From: CAYHHI01 sp964356335
GTDB lineage: Bacteria; Arandabacterota; Arandabacteria; Arandabacterales; Arandabacteraceae
Direction of reading: 5' to 3'
Length of the DNA stretch: 64,000 nt
NCBI GenBank assembly: GCA_964356335.1
Contig: CAYHHI010000002.1
Location: 1-64,000 of the forward strand
The position numbers and the translations under genes were made by a program. Positions 17,171-26,474 of the stretch are shown one piece after another. Numbering within the stretch: the stretch's first letter is position 1; each line of letters opens with the position of its first letter. The notes beneath the pieces were generated by a model, which made no database searches, was not told the DNA's origin, and saw only the letters and a list, made by a program, of their open reading frames with translations.

Positions 17171-19493
17171 CCATCACAGATGGAACATGATTGTCGGCGC
17201 CGCGGTCTTCATAGTAATCCTCTCCTGCTATCTTATTGTGATATCTCCTACAGTCTCCTTCTGGGATAGTGGCGAGTTCATCGCGACCTCTTGTATTCTG
17301 GGCGTCCCGCATCCACCCGGCACGCCCTTCTATGTCGTTCTGGGGCGCCTCTTCGCGATGCTGCCTTTCCATGAGGAAGCGCTCGGTGTGAATTTCATGT
17401 CCGCGCTCACGGGGGCCCTCGCGGCCCTCTTCCTTTACCTGATAACCGTGAGGATACTGGTGCTGTGGAGGGGTGTGCCGCGATCACGGCGCGAGAAGGC
17501 GATCATCTACTGTTCATCGGCTTGTGCTGCTCTTGCTGCCGCCTTCTCAAGCAGCCACTGGACAGACTGCATAGAGGCCGAGGTCTACTCGCCTGCCTCC
17601 TTCATCATGGCATTGACGGTCTGGCTGATGATAAGGTGGGGCGAGCGCCATAAAGAAGAAGGAAGCAGGAATAGCCTCGTCCTCATCTGTTATCTCCTTG
17701 GACTCAGTGTCGGGCTTCACCTGGGAACAGGACTTGTGTTTCCTGCTTTTGTGCTGTTTGCCCTCGTGATAGACCGGAGGCTCTTCACCGACCTTAAATT
17801 CATAATACTCGTTGTCTTCGTGGGTTTCCTCGGGCTCAGCAATCACCTTTACCTACCCGTAAGATCTTCGCTGGACCCGTCAATAGACGAAGCCGACCCT
17901 GAGAAATGGGCCGCCTTTCGGGATTGCCTCTTGAGGAAACAGTACAAGCCCATGACGCCTTTCATCAGACAGGCTCCGTGGTCGTTCCAGTTCGCCATGT
18001 TCTGGCGATATTTCCGTGAACAGTGGACCGGTCTTGGTGGAAGTTGGACCGGGCTGCTCATGCTTATTGGCGCTTTGGGTGGCTTCGTCCACTACCTCAA
18101 GCATAAGAAGACCTTCATACTGATGGGCAGCCTCTTCCTGCTGACCTCTCTCTTCCTCGTAGTGTACATGAATTTTACGGATCACGAAGTGAGGGAGAGG
18201 GATTACTTCTATGATCACGGCTTCTTCTTCTTCTGTGTATGGATCGGCATCGCCTTTGCGTATCTCATTGATCTCATTGCCACGCCTAAACGGCCGCGCT
18301 GGCTCACCTACGCGCTGCTGGTGGTATTCGTCGCTTTCACCTTCTCTTCCTACTACGTGAATTTCCGAACCCATGATAGAAGAGGTGATTACAACGCCCA
18401 CGACTACGGCTACGACATTCTGGCCACCGTCGCGCCCAATGGACTGATCTTCACAAACGGCGATAACGATACTTTCCCGCTTTGGTTCATCCAGGAAGTC
18501 AAACGTTTTCGGAAGGATGTGCGTGTCCTCAATTTGAGCCTTCTCAATACGCCGTGGTACATCTGGCAACTTAAGCATCTGGAGCCGAAGGTGCCCATGA
18601 GCTTCACCGACGAGGAGATCGAGGCCCTGCGACCATACAGGGACAAGGGCGGCAAGATCGTGATGATCAAAGACATCGCTGTCAGAGACATAATTGCGGC
18701 GAGCGAGGGTAAGAGGCCCGTCTATTTTGCGGTCACGGTGGCTGACTTCATGGGCTATGATCCCCACCTGGTGCTTGAGGGACTCGCCTTCAGATACGAG
18801 CCGAAAGAAACCGGCCGGTCCATCGATGTCGATAGGACGCTCTACAATCTTTACAATGTTTACAAGTACCGGGGCCTCCTCAGGCCCGCGGACGGCAGTG
18901 TTGCCAAGGCGCCTGATTTCCTTGATGTCGGAAGGGCCGCGAGAACCGATAGTATTGACTTCAACACTGAATATGCCTACGACACCAAGGTCTATAAGGA
19001 TGAGAACACCAAGCGGCTTGTCACCAATTACGCTGCCGCTCACCTCAAACTCTGTGTCTACTACCTCGAGAACCGCCAGTATAACGAAGCCGTGCGCGAG
19101 CTCGAAAGAGCCGTTCTGATTTCGCCTGATTTTGGAGGCTTCAAGGAAATTGCCGTCGCCACCTATGGGTATGCCGGTCGGGTCGCCAAGGCCGAGAGTC
19201 TCGCAATGTCCTTCATTGCCCAGGACCCGAAGGCTATCAATATCTACCTTCAGATGTTCAGGGTCTACAGGAAAGCTGACAGGGATCAAGATGCCGAAAA
19301 GATCCTGATACGCCTCATCAATACGCTCCCTGACCATCCTGACGCGTATTCGCTTCTTGCCTCATTCTATGAAGAAAAGGGTGACCACATTAGGGCAGCC
19401 GACGTCGTGCGGAAGTGGCTTTCGCTTCATCCGAATGACAAGTCCGCCACGAACCTGCTCCAGTCGTTGGAGAAAAAGGCAAGAGGTGAATAA
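17151..19493 (+). CDS. DUF2723 (TMEM260-like) GT-C membrane protein with C-terminal TPRs
   Basis: A 780-residue protein. The N-terminal DUF2723 domain shows SPTVSFWDSGEFIATS with the acidic pair Asp39 and Glu42 on the first extracytoplasmic loop, then VPHPPGTPFYVVLGRL, as in the eukaryotic O-mannosyltransferase TMEM260 and many FCB homologues. About eleven to twelve membrane segments follow to around residue 425, then a soluble part (DILATVAPNGLIFTNGDNDT, common in this family) and TPR-like repeats from about 615 to the end. The predicted role is glycosyl transfer from a polyprenyl-phosphate sugar on the periplasmic face; TPRs may bind the acceptor. GGGAGG at 17141-17146 supports ATG 17151 or 17154. 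Confidence 0.85.
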   Translation: MMEMEDSHHRWNMIVGAAVFIVILSCYLIVISPTVSFWDSGEFIATSCILGVPHPPGTPFYVVLGRLFAMLPFHEEALGVNFMSALTGALAALFLYLITVRILVLWRGVPRSRREKAIIYCSSACAALAAAFSSSHWTDCIEAEVYSPASFIMALTVWLMIRWGERHKEEGSRNSLVLICYLLGLSVGLHLGTGLVFPAFVLFALVIDRRLFTDLKFIILVVFVGFLGLSNHLYLPVRSSLDPSIDEADPEKWAAFRDCLLRKQYKPMTPFIRQAPWSFQFAMFWRYFREQWTGLGGSWTGLLMLIGALGGFVHYLKHKKTFILMGSLFLLTSLFLVVYMNFTDHEVRERDYFYDHGFFFFCVWIGIAFAYLIDLIATPKRPRWLTYALLVVFVAFTFSSYYVNFRTHDRRGDYNAHDYGYDILATVAPNGLIFTNGDNDTFPLWFIQEVKRFRKDVRVLNLSLLNTPWYIWQLKHLEPKVPMSFTDEEIEALRPYRDKGGKIVMIKDIAVRDIIAASEGKRPVYFAVTVADFMGYDPHLVLEGLAFRYEPKETGRSIDVDRTLYNLYNVYKYRGLLRPADGSVAKAPDFLDVGRAARTDSIDFNTEYAYDTKVYKDENTKRLVTNYAAAHLKLCVYYLENRQYNEAVRELERAVLISPDFGGFKEIAVATYGYAGRVAKAESLAMSFIAQDPKAINIYLQMFRVYRKADRDQDAEKILIRLINTLPDHPDAYSLLASFYEEKGDHIRAADVVRKWLSLHPNDKSATNLLQSLEKKARGE

Positions 19494-19506
19494 TCTCACA
19501 GCCTCT

Positions 19507-21174
19507 ATGCGTAAAGTACTGGTGATAGGGCTTGATGGGGGCACTTTCGACGTCCTCATGCCCTTGGTTGAGAAGGGCCACCTTCCAGCTCTCAAGCGAT
19601 TGATGCAGGGTGGTGCGTGGGGCAGACTGCGCACCGTGATCCCGCCTGGCACGGGACCTGCCTGGTCTTCCATCATAACGGGTCTCGATCCAAGCAATCA
19701 CGGGATTGCCGACCTTATCGTGAGGGCAGAAGCCTCCTATGATCTTGCTTTCTTGAATGCCTCATCGCTCAGGGCACCAACCGTCTGGGACATTGTGGGC
19801 GGTCTTGGTGGTGAGGTTCTGGTCCTGAATGTTCCGATGACTTACCCCCCCCAACAGGTCAATGGTTTCATGGTGACAGGCCTGCTCACGCCCTCAGGAA
19901 GCAGCGAGTGCACTTATCCGCCGGAATTCCTGCAAGTGATAAGGGCAATCGAACCTTCGTACAGAATTGTCCCGGATGAGGCCTACGTTCCGGGGAGAAC
20001 CGAGAACTTCCTGGGTGAGATGACCGAGCTTGTCCGAGGCAAGGCCCACGTCCTCACGGAGCTCCTCAAGAAGGTCGAGTGGAAGTTTGCGATGCAGGTC
20101 TTCAGTGAGACGGATTTCCTTCAACATGCCTTGTGGCACATAATGGACCGCGGGCATCCACGGCACAAGGCAAAGGACAGGGAGAGGTACGGCCAGAAGA
20201 TCGTTGAGTTTTACAAGAGCATCGATGGCCTGATTGCAGATGCTGCCGAGGCCGTGGGAGAGGACGTACCGATCGTCATAATATCCGATCACGGCGCGGG
20301 GCCTCTTCATGAGTTCATCCATGCCAACAATCTTCTCCTGAAGAAGGGCGTGATGAAGGTGAAGCGAAGCCCTTCCTCGTGGATCAAGTACCTGCTTTTC
20401 CGTGCAGGGCTGACACCCCTGAATGTCTACCGTCTCGGCGCCGCAGTCCGACTCGGGAAGCTGAGAATGGGCTTGAGATGGACAAGCAAAGGGTATGGCC
20501 TGCTTCGCCGCTTCTTCTTCTCCTTCTCTGACATAGCCTGGGAGAGCTCCATGGCGTATGCCATAAGTGGTGGCGTTTACGGCGGGATTTTCGTGAATCT
20601 TGAGGGCAGGGAACCGACGGGAGCTGTTCCCAAGGAGCGCTATGATGAGGTGAGGAACGGCCTCAAGCAAATGCTCTTGGATGTGCGCCACCCCCGGACA
20701 GGCAAGCCGCTGGTAAAGGAAGTCTTGATGAGGGAGCAGGTCTATGGGGGTCGGTTTCTGGGTGAACTGCCCGATCTCTATTTTCTTCCCGGCGAGCTTA
20801 CTCAGGCGGTCTTCGGCGACTTTGAATTCTCTTCCAATAAGGTAGTTGAACCCGCTTCAGAGGCTATCTCCGCACAGCACAGGATGGACGGCATCTTCGT
20901 TGCTAGAGGCCAGGGGATCAGGGGAGGTGCTGAAGTAAGCGGTATCAACGTGATGGACACGGTGCCGCTCATTCTGTATCTCATGAAGCTTCCGATACCC
21001 GAAGGCCTTGATGGCAGATTGCCTACCGACCTTTTCGAAAAAACCGAGATTGCGCGGAGACCTCCGACATACTTCAAGATGGAAGGTGTCGGGGACTTCG
21101 ATCGAGAGCAGAGGCAAGCTACTGATGATGAAAGCATAAAGCAGAGGCTGAAGGGATTGGGCTACATATCTTGA
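19507..21174 (+). CDS. Alkaline-phosphatase-superfamily phosphodiesterase (PF01663-like)
   Basis: A 555-residue enzyme of the type I phosphodiesterase/nucleotide pyrophosphatase clan. Metal-site residues are seen in VIGLDGGTFD (Asp10), the nucleophile segment IPPGTGPAWSSIITG (Thr49 or a nearby Ser), FSETDFLQHALWH and ISDHGAGP. No signal peptide or membrane segment is apparent when it starts at ATG 19507, although the frame is open upstream. The substrate could be a lipid-linked or nucleotide phosphodiester. The protein ends KGLGYIS, and the paralogue at 61660 ends RALGYMQ. A run of eight C at 19845-19852 lies within the coding sequence. The last four bases overlap the next gene (TTGA). Confidence 0.85.
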   Translation: MRKVLVIGLDGGTFDVLMPLVEKGHLPALKRLMQGGAWGRLRTVIPPGTGPAWSSIITGLDPSNHGIADLIVRAEASYDLAFLNASSLRAPTVWDIVGGLGGEVLVLNVPMTYPPQQVNGFMVTGLLTPSGSSECTYPPEFLQVIRAIEPSYRIVPDEAYVPGRTENFLGEMTELVRGKAHVLTELLKKVEWKFAMQVFSETDFLQHALWHIMDRGHPRHKAKDRERYGQKIVEFYKSIDGLIADAAEAVGEDVPIVIISDHGAGPLHEFIHANNLLLKKGVMKVKRSPSSWIKYLLFRAGLTPLNVYRLGAAVRLGKLRMGLRWTSKGYGLLRRFFFSFSDIAWESSMAYAISGGVYGGIFVNLEGREPTGAVPKERYDEVRNGLKQMLLDVRHPRTGKPLVKEVLMREQVYGGRFLGELPDLYFLPGELTQAVFGDFEFSSNKVVEPASEAISAQHRMDGIFVARGQGIRGGAEVSGINVMDTVPLILYLMKLPIPEGLDGRLPTDLFEKTEIARRPPTYFKMEGVGDFDREQRQATDDESIKQRLKGLGYIS

Positions 21175-22145
21175 TCAAAGGCCTGGTCAGGAATCGCTGG
21201 CTCTGGGTTGCAGCCGCTGCATTGATGGTGGGTCTTCTCTTCTGGGGCCGGAACGACCTGGGCAAGATCGCATCGCTCGCCCCGCTGCCTCTCGTGCTAT
21301 GCTTCGCATGCACGGCGGCCATTGCTCTTACGGCAGCGCTCAAATGGAAAGTCGCGTTGCAATCCATGGGCGAAGGGAAGGCCACGCACCTGGGTTCCCT
21401 CATACATTACTTTATGATCGGCAGAGCCCTGGGGCTCGTGGTTCCCATGGACATCGGCGACTTCGGTGCCAGGACAGCATCGCTTAAGCTGGACCACTCC
21501 ATGCCGATCGGAAAAGCGTCGTATTCAGTCTACCTTGACCGCACATTTGATGTTGTTGTGGCCGGGGTTCTGCTGGTGCCATCGGCTCTATTCATACTGG
21601 GTGTGATCCAACCCGGCATCGGTCTCGTCATCTACTGCCTGGCGTTTCTCGCCGGTCTCCTGTGTTTTGTCTTTCTCGGCCGCCAAACCATAGAATTCCT
21701 GCTGGTCGTCTTTCATTATCTTTTCAAAGCCATCTGCAAGATACCGGGCATCCGCAACAGGGTGGACGTGGAGGCGGAACGCAGTCTGCTGTCTGCCTGC
21801 AGCTTCAGATCAGCGGCGCCCACGCTTTACCTTTTGAGCGGTTTGAAGTTCCTTGCCACGGCCCTGCGTTTCGTTTCAATAGCGCTTGCCATGCGGATGT
21901 CGGCTGGCGTGATCGACTGGCTGCTATTTGCCCCCGGTGCGCAGTTCGCTGCTGTATTTTCATTTACTCCGGGAGGCATGGGTATAGTAGATTGGTCTTG
22001 GTCAGGACTTCTTTACAAGATCGGCGTTGACAAGCGCGATATTGTGCCGTACCTGGTTTCCCTGCGGCTGGCTACATGGGTTTCGGTGCTTGTGCTTGCC
22101 GGCCTGTCAAGGTTACTTTACAGGAAACCGTCTTTGGAAAGGTAA
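21171..22145 (+). CDS. UPF0104/LPG_synthase_TM flippase-like membrane protein (second of three)
   Basis: A 324-residue polytopic protein, with six to eight hydrophobic helices and the family core IGRALGLVVPMDIGDFGART at about 84-103 and FSFTPGGMGIVDW near 262-274, equivalent to the PANIGGD and GGLGVREG loops of the paralogue at 16136. It likely resides in the inner membrane and handles a lipid-linked sugar, by analogy with AglD. The start is TTG 21171, forming TTGA with the stop of the preceding gene; a TTG start with no visible strong ribosome site suggests expression by translational coupling. Confidence 0.82.
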   Translation: MIKGLVRNRWLWVAAAALMVGLLFWGRNDLGKIASLAPLPLVLCFACTAAIALTAALKWKVALQSMGEGKATHLGSLIHYFMIGRALGLVVPMDIGDFGARTASLKLDHSMPIGKASYSVYLDRTFDVVVAGVLLVPSALFILGVIQPGIGLVIYCLAFLAGLLCFVFLGRQTIEFLLVVFHYLFKAICKIPGIRNRVDVEAERSLLSACSFRSAAPTLYLLSGLKFLATALRFVSIALAMRMSAGVIDWLLFAPGAQFAAVFSFTPGGMGIVDWSWSGLLYKIGVDKRDIVPYLVSLRLATWVSVLVLAGLSRLLYRKPSLER

Positions 22146-22161
22146 TAGGTCGGGCCCGAAG

Positions 22162-22887
22162 ATGCCTGGACGCAAGGTCGCAGTAGTGATTCCGGCGCGA
22201 AACGAATCCGCTTCCGTGGGCTCTGTGGTCTCGAGGGTGGTACATCTTCATCCCGATTTTGACGTGCTTGTGATCGATGATGCATCCCACGACCAGACGG
22301 GGGAGATCGCAAGGCAGGCCGGCGCCAGGGTCCTGCGAGCTCCCATAAATCTTGGCTACGGCGGTGCGGTCCAAGCAGGTTTCAAGTATGCGTACGCGCG
22401 TGGTTATGACCTGGTTGTCCTTATGGATGCTGACGGCCAGCACGATCCAGACTATGTCGGGGCGCTTGTTGAGGCCGTGGGCAACTATGACCTTGTGGTC
22501 GGTTCCAGATTCAAAGGAGGGCTCTCCTACAGGATCTCGCCCGTCCGGCTGATAGGCATGAAGCTCTTCAGCAGGATAGCCTCAGCGATCACGGGCCAGG
22601 ACCTCACCGACACCAGCTCGGGCTTCCAGGCGCTCACACGGGAGGTTTTCTCGCTCTTCGCCCTGGGTTCATATCCTGTGGACTTTCCTGATGCCGACAC
22701 CCTAATATGGGTGGCGAGGCACGGTTTCAAGATTGGAGAGGTCAATGTTGTGATGCGCCAGAGGGTCGCAGGCAAGTCGATGATCTCCGGGATTGGCTCG
22801 TCACTCACCTATGCCCTTAAGATGCCGCTTGCCATTCTTGTCACGATCTTGAGGATTCCGTCCGTGGAGAAGGGAGGGGATGTCTAG
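22162..22887 (+). CDS. DPM1-like family 2 glycosyltransferase
   Basis: A 241-residue GT-A enzyme. It shows VVIPARNESASVG, the nucleotide-binding VIDDASHDQTGEIA, NLGYGGAVQAGF, and the DXD segment LMDADGQHDPDY, all typical of polyprenyl-phosphate sugar synthases (DPM1/GtrB). No C-terminal membrane helices are present; instead the next gene encodes a separate DUF2304 membrane protein, a very common pairing that probably anchors the enzyme. It should make a polyprenyl-phosphate monosaccharide from a UDP- or GDP-sugar. ATG 22162 is the first methionine consistent with the family; the open frame upstream is out of register with homologues. Confidence 0.88.
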   Translation: MPGRKVAVVIPARNESASVGSVVSRVVHLHPDFDVLVIDDASHDQTGEIARQAGARVLRAPINLGYGGAVQAGFKYAYARGYDLVVLMDADGQHDPDYVGALVEAVGNYDLVVGSRFKGGLSYRISPVRLIGMKLFSRIASAITGQDLTDTSSGFQALTREVFSLFALGSYPVDFPDADTLIWVARHGFKIGEVNVVMRQRVAGKSMISGIGSSLTYALKMPLAILVTILRIPSVEKGGDV

Positions 22888-23228
22888 TGAATATGCACAT
22901 GAGAGTGATATCCTTGATAGTAAGCCTGCTGTTTGTGGCTTACGTAGTCTGGCTCGTGCGCAACAGGAAACTCCGCGAGACGGACTCGATAGTGTGGATA
23001 TTGGCAGGTCTTGCTATCTTCGTGCTGGCAGTCTGGGTGAGGCCCCTGGTCCTCATAACTAACTTGATCGGTGCGAAATATCCGGTCTCAACCCTGTTCT
23101 TCAGCGGCCTGATCTTCCTGACCTTCATAGCACTCTGGATGACCACACGGATATCAAAGCTGAGCGAGGAAGTCAAGGAGTTGGCCCAGAGAGTGACACT
23201 TCTGTCCGAGGAGAAACCCAAAGAGTGA
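22887..23228 (+). CDS. DUF2304 small membrane protein
   Basis: A 113-residue protein with three predicted membrane helices (about 7-25, 36-60, 68-86) followed by a charged coiled-coil tail (SKLSEEVKELAQRVTLLSEE). DUF2304 proteins are almost always encoded next to a DPM1-like GT2, as here, and are presumed to tether or assist it at the membrane. The GTG start at 22887 overlaps the last base of the glycosyltransferase stop, with GGAGGGGA just upstream as ribosome site. Its stop overlaps the next start as GTGA. Confidence 0.85.
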   Translation: MNMHMRVISLIVSLLFVAYVVWLVRNRKLRETDSIVWILAGLAIFVLAVWVRPLVLITNLIGAKYPVSTLFFSGLIFLTFIALWMTTRISKLSEEVKELAQRVTLLSEEKPKE

Positions 23229-25510
23229 GCGCGAAGAAATCAGAAAGCCACAAACCAGAAAACGGCAAGTCAGACCGCGACAGGCCAGAGATCAATAAGC
23301 GAGCCAACCAGGAACCAAGCAGCGAGCTCGAGCCCGGTGTCGAGCAGCAGCCCTGGAACCAGGCCACGCTCTTCGCCGAGAAGGCCACGACCTACTGGCT
23401 GCTGGTCGGGCTTGTTTTTGCGGCAGCGATCTTCATGAGGCTGGCTTTTCTGGCGGCTGATCCACCCTGGGACTACACCTGGAGCCAGGACGTGTTTACG
23501 GATGGTGCCAGAGTAGTCGATGGGGCGAGGAATAAGATCCTGTTTGGCCAGTGGATCACCGATCCGCGTTCCCCCGTGATTCTCTTCTATCCCATATCCA
23601 CTCTGATTGCCTGGGTGATCTTCAAAATCGGCGGGGTGGGACTGGCCCAGGCCAATCTCACGGGCGTACTGCCCGGACTGGCATGCCTGGTGGTCATGTT
23701 CTACATGATGCGGAGATTGGAATACAGACTGGGTGGGCTTGTTGGACTGATTGCCCTCGCGTTCTGTGGTGTACATGTGATCTTCAGCAGAATCCCCCTG
23801 GTGGAATCGCTGCTCCTGCTGATGCTTCTGGGCGCCTTCTGGCTTGCCCTCGGGGGCGGGAGGCGTGACTTGTTCCTCTCGGGCCTGCTTGTTGGGCTTG
23901 CTTCGTTCATGGTCAAGCTGCACGCGCTTCACTTCGCTCCGGTGGTGCTCATCTTTCTGCTGGTGGGTTTCGAGCGCAATAGGGAAAGCAGTCCGAGGAA
24001 GTCCCACCTTGCCTTGAGTTTCGTTGGCGGGATCGGTGTGGCGCTTGGCCTGTGGCTTGCCACAATCTATATCGAGCACCCTGCAATCGTAGCGAAGTAC
24101 TTCAAGTCCAACATCCTGCTTTCGCAGAGTGCGGACTACCAGAACCTCACCTTTATCCAGATGGCTGAAAGGCGCCTGTCAGGCTTGATGCATGTCGGGG
24201 CCGGGAGAGACGGCTATTTTGTCAAAATACCCGAACTCGCCATTATGGCATATCTTGGCTTGATCGGCCTGGTATCCCGGTTCTCTTTCAGGAGACCTGC
24301 GGCGGCCCGCTGGGAGGTGCTCTCGGGCATATGGTTTGTGGGGCTGGTTGTGGCCATGAGCGTCCTGGGCTATCGGCCGCTGCGCTATCTTGTGCTCTTC
24401 ACGCCGAGCCTCTGCCTGCTTGCTACGTCCTTCCTGCTTCGCCTCAGCAGAGGAGAGCCATGGCTGGCCTCGCCCAGGCCGCACTGGTTCGTATATGCCT
24501 TCGGAGTCTGGCTTGCCTGGGTTGTGCTTCACATCCAGCAAGACATAGTGTTTCAGATAATGACCGGAGGCAAGAGCATAATCCTGGGAAGCCTCAATGA
24601 ATTCCAGAAATCCTTGTACAAGTATCAGTTCTTGATTCTGTTCCAGCTGCTGATATTCGGCGGTGCGGGTTTTGTCATCACCTTCATCTATAAAGATAGA
24701 ATCATGTCGGCAAACACCAGCATACCCTGGCGGATCGCCAAACGGCTCTTCCTTGTGGGCGTCTTCCTCGTGGTCGGCCTGAACACCGCTAAATTCGTGG
24801 AGTATGCTGCGGACAGAAAGTACTCGATTGTCGATACGGCGAGGAGTATGAAAAGGATCCTCTCGGATAACGTCTTCCTGGTCGGTGATTGTGCGAACAC
24901 GATTGTGCTTGAGACTGAGTTCAAGAGTCTTGCCGCCTATGGGGACCTCATCAGGTACAACGAGAAGACAGAGTTCGAGCAGTACCCCATCACTCATTTC
25001 CTGCTCCGCTTTCCGTCGCTCTATGAGTACCTCTCGGATGCCTTCCCTGACTTCAGAGAAGGTGCAATGCCCGTCCGGCTTTACGGACTCTGTGGGAGGG
25101 AGGCCACCTTGTTGAGGTTCGAAGGGTGGCCTGGTTACAGCACGGCCGGTTACAGGCCGAGTGAGTTCGAACACGCCAATGACCTCCTCAATCAGGGCGA
25201 TCCCGAGGGGGCAATTCCCATATACGAAGACTTCCTCGAGCAGAATCCGTCGTCCTATGAGGCGCTATGGGGGATAGCTGTGTCCCAGCTGGAATTGAAC
25301 AAGGACGATGAAGCCAGAGCCTACATAGAAAGAGGTCTTGAACTCACCAAGACCGATGCCTTATCCTACGAAGTCTACGGCGACGTACTGGCCTCTCTTG
25401 GCCAGCACGGCCAGGCGCTGAACTATTGGGGGAAAGCGCGGGAGTTCAATCCTGGCAGCAAGAGGGTCGCGCGCAAACTGGGCCTTGTGGAGACCGAAAC
25501 GCATGAGTGA
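23225..25510 (+). CDS. GT-C (PMT/ArnT-like) membrane glycosyltransferase with C-terminal TPRs
   Basis: A 761-residue protein: a hydrophilic, charged N-terminal leader of about 55 residues, then some twelve membrane segments between 57 and 520 and a soluble C-terminal region with about three TPR units from 650 to 755 (for example NQGDPEGAIPIYEDFLEQNP). The first periplasmic loop contains acidic residues in WSQDVFTDGARV, and the general plan matches PMT_2/GT83-like proteins. The likely reaction is sugar transfer from a polyprenyl-phosphate donor supplied by the neighbouring GT2. The long Lys/Glu-rich leader is not usual for the family. The start is GTG 23225, overlapping the DUF2304 stop. Confidence 0.8.
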   Translation: MSAKKSESHKPENGKSDRDRPEINKRANQEPSSELEPGVEQQPWNQATLFAEKATTYWLLVGLVFAAAIFMRLAFLAADPPWDYTWSQDVFTDGARVVDGARNKILFGQWITDPRSPVILFYPISTLIAWVIFKIGGVGLAQANLTGVLPGLACLVVMFYMMRRLEYRLGGLVGLIALAFCGVHVIFSRIPLVESLLLLMLLGAFWLALGGGRRDLFLSGLLVGLASFMVKLHALHFAPVVLIFLLVGFERNRESSPRKSHLALSFVGGIGVALGLWLATIYIEHPAIVAKYFKSNILLSQSADYQNLTFIQMAERRLSGLMHVGAGRDGYFVKIPELAIMAYLGLIGLVSRFSFRRPAAARWEVLSGIWFVGLVVAMSVLGYRPLRYLVLFTPSLCLLATSFLLRLSRGEPWLASPRPHWFVYAFGVWLAWVVLHIQQDIVFQIMTGGKSIILGSLNEFQKSLYKYQFLILFQLLIFGGAGFVITFIYKDRIMSANTSIPWRIAKRLFLVGVFLVVGLNTAKFVEYAADRKYSIVDTARSMKRILSDNVFLVGDCANTIVLETEFKSLAAYGDLIRYNEKTEFEQYPITHFLLRFPSLYEYLSDAFPDFREGAMPVRLYGLCGREATLLRFEGWPGYSTAGYRPSEFEHANDLLNQGDPEGAIPIYEDFLEQNPSSYEALWGIAVSQLELNKDDEARAYIERGLELTKTDALSYEVYGDVLASLGQHGQALNYWGKAREFNPGSKRVARKLGLVETETHE

Positions 25511-26474
25511 GATCTCAATCGTTGTGCCAGTCTTTGACGAAGAAGGCTCGTTAAAGGAGCTTCATCGCAGGATCACCGAGGCCATGAACCGGTTCGGCCG
25601 GTCCTATGAGATAATCTTCGTCGACGACGGCAGCCGGGACAAGTCTCCTGAGATTCTCGAGGAGCTATATGGTGAGGACGCGAACGTCAAGGTACTGAGC
25701 TTCAGGCGCAGGTATGGAAAGAGCGCGGCCCTTGCGATGGGCTTCGAGGAGGCTCTTGGTGAGATAATAGTCACGCTTGATGCTGACCTTCAGGATGATC
25801 CGCGCGAGATACCGAACTTGATACGCGAGCTCGAACGCGGCTATGACCTGGTTTCAGGCTGGAAGAGGCACCGGAAGGATCCCCTTTCAAAGACCATTCC
25901 TTCCAGGATCTTCAACGCTGTGACCGCGTGGGTCACCGGCCTCGAGCTGCACGACATCAACTGCGGGCTCAAGGCTTACAGAAGAGTGGTCACCGATGAG
26001 ATAAAGGTCTATGGCGAGTTGCACCGCTTTCTTCCCGTATTCGCCTATAAGGAAAGCTTCAGGGTGGGCGAGATACCCGTTACGCACCACCCGCGCAAAT
26101 TCGGGAAAACCAAGTACGGCCTGCGCAGGTTTCTTCATGGCTTCCTGGACCTTCTCACCGTGATCATGGTCACGGGCTATAGAAGGAGCCCGCTTCACTT
26201 CTTTGGCATGATAGGCCTTACGCTTTCGTTCGTGGGTTTGGTGGTCAACTGCTACCTGATCTATCTCAAGGCCATCCATCACAATATACAGGGCCGCACG
26301 CCGCTTCTCATGCTGGGGGTGCTTTTGATGATTCTGGGCTTCCAGCTGATATCAACAGGTCTTCTGGCGGAGTTGATAACTAGGGCAGGCCACAAGGGCA
26401 AGAAGGAGTATAGCCTCAAAGCCAGGCTTTCGCATGGTGAGACAGACGAAGCGAGAGAAACCCACACTCAATGA
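25503..26474 (+). CDS. GtrB/DPM1-like polyprenyl-phosphate glycosyltransferase with two membrane helices
   Basis: A 323-residue GT2 enzyme. The catalytic domain has IVVPVFDEEGSL, FVDDGSRDKSPEI, the acidic metal site TLDADLQDDP and HDINCGLKAYRR. Two C-terminal membrane helices (about 232-255 and 270-293) match the GtrB/ArnC architecture, so it should form a polyprenyl-phosphate sugar at the cytoplasmic face. ATG 25503 overlaps the end of the GT-C+TPR gene by 8 bp, and its 3' end overlaps the next gene by 41 bp, an unusually long overlap for the locus. Confidence 0.9.
   Translation: MSEISIVVPVFDEEGSLKELHRRITEAMNRFGRSYEIIFVDDGSRDKSPEILEELYGEDANVKVLSFRRRYGKSAALAMGFEEALGEIIVTLDADLQDDPREIPNLIRELERGYDLVSGWKRHRKDPLSKTIPSRIFNAVTAWVTGLELHDINCGLKAYRRVVTDEIKVYGELHRFLPVFAYKESFRVGEIPVTHHPRKFGKTKYGLRRFLHGFLDLLTVIMVTGYRRSPLHFFGMIGLTLSFVGLVVNCYLIYLKAIHHNIQGRTPLLMLGVLLMILGFQLISTGLLAELITRAGHKGKKEYSLKARLSHGETDEARETHTQ

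Noticed and set aside
17880..19337. 485-codon minus-strand open frame within the DUF2723 gene
   Set aside because: Antisense shadow of a well-supported gene; no ribosome site or recognisable motif.
19845..19852. Run of eight C in the phosphodiesterase gene as a phase-variation tract
   Set aside because: It encodes a normal Pro-Pro pair in a conserved region (YPPQQ) and the frame is intact; a single tract is weak evidence.
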